Positions 17,223-25,118 of a stretch of DNA of 64,000 nt are shown one piece after another; position 1 is the first letter of the stretch, and each line of letters opens with the position of its first letter. Under the pieces are notes generated by a model that searched no databases, was not told where the DNA came from, and worked only from the letters and a program-made list of their open reading frames with translations. Position numbers and translations under genes: made by a program. This DNA is from Promethearchaeota archaeon (GTDB lineage Archaea; Asgardarchaeota; Thorarchaeia; Thorarchaeales; Thorarchaeaceae): positions 83,608 through 147,607 of the forward strand of contig WJMJ01000022.1 in NCBI GenBank assembly GCA_014728035.1, read 5' to 3'.

Positions 17223-18104
17223 TCTTTTATCAGTATCAACAATATCTTTCTTGTCATCTTTTCCATTTCTAGTTGCAACAACAATCAGTACTAAAAAGAT
17301 AACTACGGCAATTACACCAGCCACTGGATTTTGTACCAGTGTATCAAATATTGTATAAATACCTAATAATACCGCTGCGGTACCTACCGTTGGAATTAGC
17401 CGGTCTGGTTTTACAGCACTTACAAAATACGCTGCAAAAGGAGCTGATAGAATAGCACCAATCAGCAATGGAATCTCGAGCTGCAGAAACAGATCAAGAT
17501 TTAGTTCGGTTCTTTCTAGTAATACATAGAGTGCATAAGAGGTTCCGGTTGTAACTGCTTCTGCAGTAGCTGTAGAAGCTACCGCTTTTCTGCTCTCTCT
17601 CCCAGACAAGATTTGCCCTCCAGCTACTACTGCTCCATATCCTCCTCCACTCAAACTCTTATTTAATGAAGCGATAAATCCAATGATAGTGACTTTTCTG
17701 TAATTGAAACTCCATCTGAATTTTTGAGCCACAAGACTTCCAGTAATTATTACAGTAATGGCAACATATATTGTAATAAAAAGCTCAGAAAACGACACTG
17801 CAATACCCACTCCAACAGCTGCTCCTATCATTCCCATAGTTGACAAAATGGCTGATACCTTGAAGTCTTTGGATTCTGGGTCCGAACTAATAGTACCTGC
17901 AAGTCTATGAAGAAGAGCCGTGATGGCGGATGACACAAATTCCGAGAATAATATTGCTGGGACTACTCTATAGACTGAATATCCTCCAATTATCAGAACT
18001 GGTGCAAGAATTGTACCATATCCAAGTCCAAGTGTGGAATCAAAATATTTGCTAATGAAACCTGTTATGCACAATAATATGAATAATAGTGTAAACAAAT
18101 CCAT
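17220..18104 (-). CDS. TauE/SafE-family membrane permease
   Basis: The 294 residues are mostly hydrophobic, with about eight membrane segments arranged as two repeats. They start with the family's glycine-rich LGLGYGTILAP and a second SLSGGGYGAVVAGG motif after the midpoint. TauE/SafE proteins are anion or sulfite/organosulfonate exporters, and some carry other small organic ions. The C-terminal tail is charged (NGKDDKKDIVD) and probably cytoplasmic. The gene is divergent from the Ntn-hydrolase gene across a 24-base palindrome, so the two may be co-regulated. Confidence 0.83.
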   Translation of the reverse strand: MDLFTLLFILLCITGFISKYFDSTLGLGYGTILAPVLIIGGYSVYRVVPAILFSEFVSSAITALLHRLAGTISSDPESKDFKVSAILSTMGMIGAAVGVGIAVSFSELFITIYVAITVIITGSLVAQKFRWSFNYRKVTIIGFIASLNKSLSGGGYGAVVAGGQILSGRESRKAVASTATAEAVTTGTSYALYVLLERTELNLDLFLQLEIPLLIGAILSAPFAAYFVSAVKPDRLIPTVGTAAVLLGIYTIFDTLVQNPVAGVIAVVIFLVLIVVATRNGKDDKKDIVDTDKR

Positions 18105-18161
18105 TTTATTTCAGTCTATCATCAACACTTTTTCTAGGGATAGTATGAACATATTTTAATT

Positions 18162-18185
18162 TACCAGTATTGTACAATATTGGTA
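18162..18185. promoter_or_regulatory. 24-bp palindrome in a divergent promoter
   Basis: TACCAGTATTGT and ACAATATTGGTA are reverse complements except for one position. The element lies between the divergent permease and hydrolase genes, beside a shared AT-rich TATA region (about 18148-18162). It is well placed to control both genes. Confidence 0.6.
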
Positions 18186-18238
18186 GATTGATGCTTTGCG
18201 ATATCCTATAGCCTATATTGAGTATCACCATCAATCGA

Positions 18239-19237
18239 ATGGGGATTACATTGGATAGAACAAAATCATATGCTTTAATCATATTTTTGATGCTTCTGTC
18301 AATAAGCGGGAACCATTCGCTATTTGTTACTTCACAACAATCTTCAACTCCTCAATCCTGTACGATTGCTACGTTATCGATTGGTGATTCTGTTCTCTTT
18401 GGTAACAATGAAGACTATTCCATGAAAGGAACTGCATTTTGGTTCGTTCCATCTGATACTGGTTATGGTGCAGTTATCTTTGGATACTATGGAAACTGGC
18501 ATCCCGCGGATGGTTTCGCACAAGGTGGCATGAATGAAATGGGCCTTTGTTGTGATGCTAATGCTCTCTCAGATGCACCTCTAAATGCTAAACCTGAATT
18601 GGAACCTGCTCCATTTGATTTCTTCCCGCCTATTCTGGAGGAATGTGCCACCGTTAATGATACGATTAACTGGTTCCAAACTCATGATTTCGGTCCAGTG
18701 GCCCATGGTCAATTTCACTTTGCAGACGCAAATGGTGATGCTGTCGTAATCAGCGCAGGCGAAAATGGTGAGTGGGCATTTTCTAGACTTGGTGATGATG
18801 AGTATCTACTCTCTACTAACTTCAATCTGGTGAATCCAGACAATGGCTGGCATCCCTGTTGGCGCTATGAAACAGCTGATGAGATGCTTTCTGAATTCAA
18901 TCACGAGGCCAATGTGACAGTAAGTAATCTGGCAGACGTAATGCAGGCAACCATTCAGACTGGTGCATATCCTACTCAATACACAAATATCTTCAATCCA
19001 AAATCACTTGACTTCTATGTCTGGCATAATGGAGATTTTTCTGAGTATAGGATATACAATTTGGCTGATGAGTTAGAGAACCTAACTGAGATCACATATC
19101 ACAAAATTCCAGTTGAACTCGGTGAGCCAGATTGGTTCTTCCCGCCACAGCTCCCAGTATTCGTTGCAATACCTGTTGGAATTGTTGCTATTGTTTCAAT
19201 TCTTATCGTCTGGTATGTAAAAAGACGACGAAAATAA
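18239..19237 (+). CDS. Membrane-anchored extracellular Ntn-hydrolase (linear amide C-N hydrolase family)
   Basis: This 332-residue protein starts with a hydrophobic signal-like segment (residues 11-25). A choloylglycine-hydrolase-like domain begins at Cys41 (SCTIATL), with family motifs FGNNEDYS, GMNEMGLCCDANA and LLSTNFNLV. A C-terminal membrane helix ends in KRRRK, a cytoplasmic anchor. Relatives hydrolyse linear amides such as penicillin V, bile salts or N-acyl amino acids, with the cysteine exposed by processing. Here the domain would face outward. I use ATG 18239; a TTG at 18218 is an alternative. Neither has a clear ribosome site. Confidence 0.75.
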   Translation: MGITLDRTKSYALIIFLMLLSISGNHSLFVTSQQSSTPQSCTIATLSIGDSVLFGNNEDYSMKGTAFWFVPSDTGYGAVIFGYYGNWHPADGFAQGGMNEMGLCCDANALSDAPLNAKPELEPAPFDFFPPILEECATVNDTINWFQTHDFGPVAHGQFHFADANGDAVVISAGENGEWAFSRLGDDEYLLSTNFNLVNPDNGWHPCWRYETADEMLSEFNHEANVTVSNLADVMQATIQTGAYPTQYTNIFNPKSLDFYVWHNGDFSEYRIYNLADELENLTEITYHKIPVELGEPDWFFPPQLPVFVAIPVGIVAIVSILIVWYVKRRRK

Positions 19238-19247
19238 AGAAGTGATG

Positions 19248-19301
19248 TGGTTGAAGGCTAGTAGATTTGTTCTACCACTTCAACCAAATTCCATTTTTTT
19301 T
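19248..19301 (+). terminator. Hairpin plus T8 between converging genes
   Basis: TGGTTGAAG at 19248-19256 pairs with CTTCAACCA at 19278-19286, with GTAG/CTAC closing the loop. Eight T residues follow at 19294-19301. It would end the Ntn-hydrolase transcript. Confidence 0.6.
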
Positions 19302-19308
19302 GGATGTT

Positions 19309-20622
19309 CTACTTGATCATAGGGTCTGGTAGTTCAAGGCCTTCGTGAGCCTTATCTTCAAAGACTTGCTTGGCAGCGACTAGTAGGCTCTTCTCAATTC
19401 CTGCTATATTGTGGTTTGTTGCGACAATAAGGTTGGCTTTCGTGATGAGGCCTTCTTCATCAGACCAGTAATTATGAATGAGTGTACCTCGTGGTGCTTC
19501 AACACATCCAACTCCTTGTCCTTTCTGTGGTTCAACATCCGATAGTTTAACATCAGTGCTGACAATTTCGGGGTCTTTGAGAAGTATCTCAATCTCTTCG
19601 ATTGCTTGTACTAATTCGATAATTCTTGCCCAATGGTATGCAAAAGTTGCATGTATTACTCGCCCAAGTTTATCCCGCATCTCCTCTAATGCTTCATTTG
19701 CTATTGGAGTGGCCATCTTATCAGCTACATTCACTCGCGCTAAAGAGTTAGCTCTCCAGATTCCTTCAGGATAACCTACTTCTTTGTAGTAGATATGAGT
19801 GGCATAGGAGTGGTCCGAAACGTATTCACCCATGTACTTCTTGTACTGCTTTGGTTTGAAGTCTTCGACAATCTCTCCCTCTGGATTCATGATCCGAATC
19901 TTACCGTCATAAATCTCCAAGTCGCCTTTGTTATGCATCCCTACATAGTATGTTGGTGCAATAGCTAGCTTTGTAATTGGGTCCCAGTAATCCGTAACGA
20001 CCTTCTTTGCTAAATCCACGGTCTGAAGCGTCCATTCCTTGGCTTCCTTGACTCTTTCAAGGAATGTATCTCGCTTTTCTTCAGAGAATGGGTTGAGCAT
20101 ACCACCTGGAGTAGCTGTTACAGGATGAATTGCTTTCCCACCAACAGCTGTTATGAGTTCCTGCCCGAATTTCATGACTTGAAGTGCAAGTTTTCCAACA
20201 TCAGGTAATTCCTTGATGATGGTTGCGACATTACGTCTTGCTGGATCTGCAAAAGGCCCAACAACAAAATCCGGTGCAGCAAGCGCAAAGAAGTGTAATG
20301 CGTGACTACTGTATTGTTTAGCATTGATAATCAATCTACGTAATTTGATGGCTGCCGGTGGGGGTGTGACCTTCCAAGCCTCCTCTACCGCCTTGACTGA
20401 TGCAAGATGGTGGGGAACTGGACATATCCCACAGATTCGTGGTGCTATTCGTGGGGCTTCTTCTGCAAATCTACCCTCTAGGAATTTCTCAAAGAATCGT
20501 GTTGAAGATACATTAAATTGCACATCTTTGACTTTGCCATCCTTAGTCAACTTCACCGTTAGCTCGCCATGCCCCTCAAGTCGGGTAACTGGCGCAATTT
20601 TGATAGACTTTTCGTCAGTCAT
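19309..20622 (-). CDS. mvhA: [NiFe] hydrogenase large subunit, Mvh/Vhu-type, lacking the C-terminal L2 motif
   Basis: This would be the catalytic subunit of a methyl-viologen/F420-non-reducing hydrogenase. The N-terminal nickel site is intact: RICGICPVPHH with Cys64, Cys67 and His71. The protein ends at residue 437 with GLELPDPMIK and has no DPCxxCxxH-type L2 motif, which normally supplies the other two nickel ligands. The 35 or so missing residues match the usual length difference. In some methanococci a separate small selenocysteine peptide, VhuU, supplies L2, so a split enzyme is a good explanation. The start overlaps the mvhG stop by four bases. Confidence 0.88.
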   Translation of the reverse strand: MTDEKSIKIAPVTRLEGHGELTVKLTKDGKVKDVQFNVSSTRFFEKFLEGRFAEEAPRIAPRICGICPVPHHLASVKAVEEAWKVTPPPAAIKLRRLIINAKQYSSHALHFFALAAPDFVVGPFADPARRNVATIIKELPDVGKLALQVMKFGQELITAVGGKAIHPVTATPGGMLNPFSEEKRDTFLERVKEAKEWTLQTVDLAKKVVTDYWDPITKLAIAPTYYVGMHNKGDLEIYDGKIRIMNPEGEIVEDFKPKQYKKYMGEYVSDHSYATHIYYKEVGYPEGIWRANSLARVNVADKMATPIANEALEEMRDKLGRVIHATFAYHWARIIELVQAIEEIEILLKDPEIVSTDVKLSDVEPQKGQGVGCVEAPRGTLIHNYWSDEEGLITKANLIVATNHNIAGIEKSLLVAAKQVFEDKAHEGLELPDPMIK

Positions 20623-21527
20623 TTTTCTTCTCGCTCCTTGTCACGAATCTTTGAAAGGTATGATGCTCCATAATCTGTGAAATAAAAACTGCCTATTGGA
20701 TCTGGAAATGCTTTTTCCAATTCTTCAGGATCCATATCTGCAACAGCACCAAGAGCTGAGATTATTTTAGCTCCGTGGTCTTTGATTCCCGGTGGGGGTC
20801 CAAAGCATCCCTTACAGGGTGTATTTACTGTTGGACACTGAGCTCCACACATTCCAATGGTTGCAAAACCAAGACAGAGATATCCTTGGTCAAGTAGACA
20901 TTTATCAGGATCAATCTTTCCTTCATGAGCACGATAAAACTTAGTGATATTCTTTTCTTTTCGTTCCTTGGGACATTCATCACAGACCGTCTTTGTCGGG
21001 AGGTCAAATGGCTTTCCAGTTAGAAGAGCTGATAATGCTTCAAGTGTGTTCTCGCTTGTTGGAGGGCAACCCGGTAGAGGAACATCAAACTTGACAATCT
21101 CTGTATTTGGTACAATACTCTCGGTGAAACCTGGCATTTCTTCTTCAGGAATTCTACCATCTTCTACGGTATCCGCTTCCAGAAACTTTCTTTCAAGTAA
21201 TTCCTTCAATTCCCACTGATTACCAAGTCCTTGAACTCCTCCATAACACGAACAAGAGCCCCAAGCTACGAGTATTTTCGCTTTCTTCCGCATTACCTTT
21301 AGCAAGTGAAGATCTTCTTTGGTCCTGCAGCTGCCTTCTACCAACCCAATATGGATTGATCCATCGGGCATTGATTCTAAGTCTTTAAGTTTGAAATCAA
21401 CAACAGCTGGCCAATAAACAATCTCCAATTGTGGGAGGACTTCTAATAATTTGAGGTGTAAATCCACTAGTGCTTGGTCGCAGCCCCAACACGATGTTAG
21501 TTGTGCAAGAGCGATTCTCTTTACCAC
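20619..21527 (-). CDS. mvhG: [NiFe] hydrogenase small subunit, Mvh/Vhu-type
   Basis: This 302-residue subunit passes electrons from the nickel site through iron-sulfur clusters. The proximal-cluster residues are visible in LTSCWGCDQA, EGSCRT, GSCSCYGG and PLPGCPP. A cysteine-rich C-terminal part (CDECPKE, then CGAQCPTVNTPCKGCFG) fits two more clusters. There is no Tat signal, so the enzyme is cytoplasmic. The GTG start 21527 has AGGTGA upstream and lies two bases after mvhD. It is followed directly by mvhA with a four-base overlap. Confidence 0.93.
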   Translation of the reverse strand: MVKRIALAQLTSCWGCDQALVDLHLKLLEVLPQLEIVYWPAVVDFKLKDLESMPDGSIHIGLVEGSCRTKEDLHLLKVMRKKAKILVAWGSCSCYGGVQGLGNQWELKELLERKFLEADTVEDGRIPEEEMPGFTESIVPNTEIVKFDVPLPGCPPTSENTLEALSALLTGKPFDLPTKTVCDECPKERKEKNITKFYRAHEGKIDPDKCLLDQGYLCLGFATIGMCGAQCPTVNTPCKGCFGPPPGIKDHGAKIISALGAVADMDPEELEKAFPDPIGSFYFTDYGASYLSKIRDKEREEK

Positions 21528-21529
21528 TT

Positions 21530-22000
21530 CTATTCACCTATTCCTGCTGGGTTCGGTCCGAGTTTCTTAACGGTTTCAACCATGATTTTTACACCTTCTG
21601 TAAATACGTCTCCTTCTGCAGCGCTGGCCCATTGTAGTCTTATGCGGTCAGGTTCAATGCCTGCTGCTTCCACCATCTTTTGAAGCAGTGCAAAACGTGC
21701 ACGCATCTTCAAATTGCCTGTGGAATAATGGCAGTCTCCTGGATGACAGCCAGAGATGAGTACTCCGTCTGCTCCTTGATTGAGTGCGTCTAGGATGAAT
21801 GAAGGGTCAATTCTACCTGTACAGTTCACTCGGATAATCCGAACATTCGGTGGCATTTGCAATCTGCTTGTGCCTGCCAGGTCTGCGCCTGCATAACTGC
21901 ACCAATTGCAACAAAACGCAACAATACGCGGCTCAAAACCTGAACCCTTCTTGCGTTTGGATTTCGTTGCTGTCTTGGATCTTTGTGAAGTTGCTGTCAA
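21530..22000 (-). CDS. mvhD: MvhD-like electron-transfer subunit of the hydrogenase
   Basis: MvhD links the hydrogenase to a partner such as heterodisulfide reductase through a [2Fe-2S] cluster. The family cysteines are present (FCCNWCSYAGAD, RVNCTGRIDP, ISGCHPGDCHY). All are ordinary cysteine codons, so there is no selenocysteine form here. An extra lysine-rich tail of about 25 residues precedes the domain. The start is TTG 22000 behind GGGAGGT. It leads the mvhD-mvhG-mvhA operon. No hdrABC genes are in the window, so its electron acceptor is not seen. Confidence 0.9.
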   Translation of the reverse strand: MTATSQRSKTATKSKRKKGSGFEPRIVAFCCNWCSYAGADLAGTSRLQMPPNVRIIRVNCTGRIDPSFILDALNQGADGVLISGCHPGDCHYSTGNLKMRARFALLQKMVEAAGIEPDRIRLQWASAAEGDVFTEGVKIMVETVKKLGPNPAGIGE

Positions 22001-22160
22001 GTTCGTGGGACCTCCCGCGGACAGTTTAGCTCCGGTTCGCTGTCACTCTATTAAGATTGCCGGATTGGTAGCTTATTTTCAACATTTCAGATGTCAAAAG
22101 CTATCCTTTTTAATCTGGATTGAGAAGTGTATCATGTCCATGGATATTGGAGATAATAGC

Positions 22161-22394
22161 ATGATAATGGCATTCATTATGGCAAAAGTAGACTCGCCAA
22201 AAGCGAGAGAAGTCTTAGAAAAAGTAAGAAGTCTAGATGAGGTCCAAGAGGCATTCCTCATTTATGGCGCATATGACTTGATTGTTCAGGGTCAATTCAA
22301 AAATCCAGAGGCACTGAGTGCATTTGTTGTTGACCGGCTGCGTGCAATAGAAGGCATCCATGACACTACTACAAATGTCTGTGCTACTTGTTAA
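22161..22394 (+). CDS. Stand-alone Lrp/AsnC ligand-binding (RAM) domain protein
   Basis: From ATG 22161, with GGAG eight bases upstream, the protein has 77 residues and covers just the regulatory RAM domain (VQEAFLIYGAYDLIVQGQF, then IEGIHDTTTNVCAT). There is no DNA-binding part. Such proteins form dimers or decamers and may sense amino acids or modulate full-length Lrp proteins. The open frame runs further upstream, but that extension lies over the mvhD promoter region and has no ribosome site. It is divergent from the hydrogenase operon and followed by a small unknown gene 18 bases later. Confidence 0.8.
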   Translation: MIMAFIMAKVDSPKAREVLEKVRSLDEVQEAFLIYGAYDLIVQGQFKNPEALSAFVVDRLRAIEGIHDTTTNVCATC

Positions 22395-22412
22395 ACAAAG
22401 GAGAATTCACAT

Positions 22413-22733
22413 TTGGTTACTGAAGTTCACAGCAAAAGGATATACAAGTTCAAACCTCGTTTCGGAGCTCAAGTTCAGATGACAGCAGCAGAAATAAGAT
22501 CCGCTATCTTGAATTTGGGAAGTCAAATAACTGGTGCTAAGTATACGGTTGAGGTTCTTTCAGAAAAAGACGACTCGATTGAGGTTTATTGCATAGCTCC
22601 TACTGGTCAGCTTGTCTATGAGATGGATTCAAAGTTGATGTTTAAAATTCTAAACTTCTGTGAAAAGACTAATCTTGATTTTAGTGTTGGAGAACTGAAA
22701 GCAAAGACCCCGGATATGGAAGAGTGGGAGTAG
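22413..22733 (+). CDS. Small protein of unknown function
   Basis: The 106-residue protein starts at TTG 22413 with AAAGGAG upstream, 18 bases after the RAM-domain gene, so the two probably share a transcript. It has a predicted alternating helix/strand pattern (AAEIRSAILNLGSQI, YTVEVLSEKDDSIEVYCIAP) and an acidic C-terminus. I recognise no family. The clear ribosome site and coding-like composition make it a likely real gene. Confidence 0.55.
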   Translation: MVTEVHSKRIYKFKPRFGAQVQMTAAEIRSAILNLGSQITGAKYTVEVLSEKDDSIEVYCIAPTGQLVYEMDSKLMFKILNFCEKTNLDFSVGELKAKTPDMEEWE

Positions 22734-22740
22734 CTTCAAC

Positions 22741-24624
22741 CTACTCCTTCTTCCTAATTTTATCTTTTTCAAGTCCTAGTCTTTCTAAGGTTTCATCGCG
22801 CGGCAGACCCGTTTCGATATCCCACCCTCTTCGTTCATAATATTCATCAAGCATCTGATTCAGTTCTACTACTTCTCCTTTATTCGGGCCAAGAGGCGCT
22901 GGCTCGTGAGTCAATCGTTTTGGTAATTGGTCGTCCTGTCTTGTTATTCCCAATCTCATATTGAATAGTCGATTAAGATTTACAATTCTCTCTCCAATTA
23001 TCTGGAGTTCCTCTCCAGTAAATTCGAGACCTGTATGAACTTTTAGTGCTAGAGCGACATCTTCATAGTAGAACTCTGGAGGAATCTGTGTTCCATATTT
23101 ACAGAGGCCAACACTCTCAATCATGACCATGAAATCCTCACATTCCTTTACCATGATGCCTTTGTATGTTGGATTCAAACGTTCAGCCATCTCAGGAAGG
23201 TATTCTTCACCAAACCTCTCTTTGATCTCATCATCAAATCCAGCTTCATCCAAAACCGGAAATGCATATAGATGGTCTGCACCCCGTGCAGCAGTAACCG
23301 CTGCCAATCCCATGGATTTCTGTGCCCTTGGTTCTTGTCCTGCAATCTCTTGCTTCTTAACTGCCATTACGAACTTTTCAGATCCTTTTCCGATTTTCTG
23401 AGCTGCTCGGAAACTCCCTTCAGCTAGGATGTCACCAAAGCCTTCTCTCAATGCTATCATCTTTGTTAGTTTGACTACGGTTTCATGATTACCCCAACCG
23501 AGATCAATGCCATCCGTGTCTTCAGCTGTGATAATTCCCTCGTCCCAAGCTTCCATTGCCCATGAGATTGTTGCACCTAATGAAATAGTGTCCATTCCGT
23601 ATTGATTTGCCAAGTGATGAGAATAGAGTACTGACTCAACATTGTCGTTTCCACAACGAGAACCAAGTGATGATTGAGACTCGAATTCTGGAGAGCCTCC
23701 CTCGTACTTGTATGGTCCTGTTGGAACTGCGGTATATCGTCCACATCTTTGTAAACAGCTCCAATCGGCCCTAGGTTTCACGAGATAGTCCTTTGTAATG
23801 GTTTCTCCACTAATAGCTTCATACCCGTCAAACACCCCTTGACGCATGTTGTAGCTCGGTAATCGTCCGATATGTTGCATCAATTCAACTAGATTCGTTG
23901 TACCATATCGTGCACGTTCAGGTGTGAATGGATTGGCTAGCATACGCTTGTAGAATTCATCCATGCGTTCGAGATACTCTTTTGGTTCTGCGACCTCTAT
24001 TTTTCCAGTTCCTCTTACCACGATAGCTTTGATTTTTTTAGAACCCATAACTGCTCCGAGACCCGACCTAGCTGATGCTCTGTCTCTATCATTCATCACT
24101 GCGGCAAATCTGACTAAATTCTCTCCTGCTTGTCCTATAGATAGTACTCTGCTCTTTCGACCATGCTTCTCTCTGAGATAGTCGTCTGTGGTAAAGACAT
24201 CGGTTCCCCATATTTCATCAGCGCTTTCTAATGTTACATTCTCATTGTGAATGTTAAGATAAACCGGTTCTTTTGATGCTCCTGTAAAGAATACTGCATC
24301 ATATCCAGCTAGCTTGATCTCTGTTCCCCAGAAACCTGCAGAATGACTCTCTCCCCAGACATTGGTTAAAGGGGAAAGGGCAGCTACTACTATTCTTGAG
24401 GCTTGTGGAAACATAGAGCCTGTAAGCAATCCTGTTGCAACACCAAGGACATTTTTCGGTGAGAGTGGATCGATGTCTGGAGAAATCTCGTCATACAATA
24501 CTCGCGATAGGTATCCTGCTCCAAGAAGGTATTTTTTGATAGTCTCTTCAGGAATCGGTTTCTTTTCCACTTCACTTTTTGTCAAGTTGACCCATAATAT
24601 CTCTCCACCTACACCTTTTATCAA
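22741..24624 (-). CDS. Tungsten aldehyde:ferredoxin oxidoreductase family protein (AOR 1)
   Basis: This 627-residue enzyme would oxidise an aldehyde to an acid with tungstopterin, reducing ferredoxin. AOR-family features are clear: SHSAGFWGTEIKLAGYDA near the N-terminus, ARSGLGAVMGSKKIKAI and ARGADHLYAF. The [4Fe-4S] site is unusual. The family CxxCxxxC reads D287-x2-C290-x3-C294, with the fourth cysteine at C508, so the first ligand is aspartate. Start TTG 24624 has GGAGGT six bases upstream and overlaps its ferredoxin gene by four bases. It is the last gene of the moaD-amidohydrolase-ferredoxin-AOR operon. The substrate is unknown. Confidence 0.88.
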   Translation of the reverse strand: MIKGVGGEILWVNLTKSEVEKKPIPEETIKKYLLGAGYLSRVLYDEISPDIDPLSPKNVLGVATGLLTGSMFPQASRIVVAALSPLTNVWGESHSAGFWGTEIKLAGYDAVFFTGASKEPVYLNIHNENVTLESADEIWGTDVFTTDDYLREKHGRKSRVLSIGQAGENLVRFAAVMNDRDRASARSGLGAVMGSKKIKAIVVRGTGKIEVAEPKEYLERMDEFYKRMLANPFTPERARYGTTNLVELMQHIGRLPSYNMRQGVFDGYEAISGETITKDYLVKPRADWSCLQRCGRYTAVPTGPYKYEGGSPEFESQSSLGSRCGNDNVESVLYSHHLANQYGMDTISLGATISWAMEAWDEGIITAEDTDGIDLGWGNHETVVKLTKMIALREGFGDILAEGSFRAAQKIGKGSEKFVMAVKKQEIAGQEPRAQKSMGLAAVTAARGADHLYAFPVLDEAGFDDEIKERFGEEYLPEMAERLNPTYKGIMVKECEDFMVMIESVGLCKYGTQIPPEFYYEDVALALKVHTGLEFTGEELQIIGERIVNLNRLFNMRLGITRQDDQLPKRLTHEPAPLGPNKGEVVELNQMLDEYYERRGWDIETGLPRDETLERLGLEKDKIRKKE

Positions 24625-25118
24625 GATTCTACCTCCTTATTGTAGAGAACTTCACTATGCTCTTCATGAAGATTCAGAATTCGGTTGTCTGAATCTTTTT
24701 CTTTCAATTCTCTCTCGGTTGTTAACCATATTGCGTCTACTGGGCATCTTTCAACACAGGCTTCACACTGTATACATTTGAAGGCCTTCCCCGTATCTGG
24801 ATGGATTCTGATTGCAAAATATGGACATGCTTCAACGCATGCGCCTGTGCCATCACATTTTCTATTATTGACTATAACCACTCCTTTGGATGTACGCATC
24901 AATGCTTCATTCGGGCATGCCTCTATACAAGGAGCATCTTCACAGTTTCTACAAAAAACCGGAAAATCCAAACCTGGTTCTATTCGTTCTGCTCGTACCC
25001 TTGATCTCTCAGGACTAATGACTTTGTAAAATTTCATGCTGCACACATTGACACATATCATACATCCTGTGCATATATGGGGGTCTCCAATAACAAACTG
25101 TAGTTCACTCATATTCAT
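24621..25118 (-). CDS. Four-cluster-type ferredoxin partner of AOR 1
   Basis: The 165-residue protein has four cysteine groups in the DMSO-reductase-like iron-sulfur subunit pattern: CTGCMICVNVC, CRNCEDAPCIEAC, CDGTGACVEAC and CIQCEACVERC. The third group has threonine where a cysteine is expected, so 15 of 16 ligands remain and one cluster may be three-iron or oddly ligated. It is probably the electron acceptor of the AOR encoded next. It overlaps the amidohydrolase stop and the AOR start by four bases each. Confidence 0.85.
   Translation of the reverse strand: MNMSELQFVIGDPHICTGCMICVNVCSMKFYKVISPERSRVRAERIEPGLDFPVFCRNCEDAPCIEACPNEALMRTSKGVVIVNNRKCDGTGACVEACPYFAIRIHPDTGKAFKCIQCEACVERCPVDAIWLTTERELKEKDSDNRILNLHEEHSEVLYNKEVES

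Noticed and set aside
19248..19286. Hairpin considered as an archaeal SECIS element on the reverse strand
   Set aside because: No selenocysteine codon in context was found in this operon, mvhD uses ordinary cysteine codons, and the T8 tract makes a terminator more likely.
19238..19308. Search for a VhuU-like L2 peptide directly after the hydrogenase large subunit
   Set aside because: All three reverse-strand frames were read. One passes through a TGA but gives no DPxxxC pattern, and the in-frame continuation past the TAG gives no cysteines.
21906..22160. Long N-terminal extension of the RAM-domain protein
   Set aside because: It overlaps the mvhD start region on the other strand, while GGAG before ATG 22161 gives the normal domain length.
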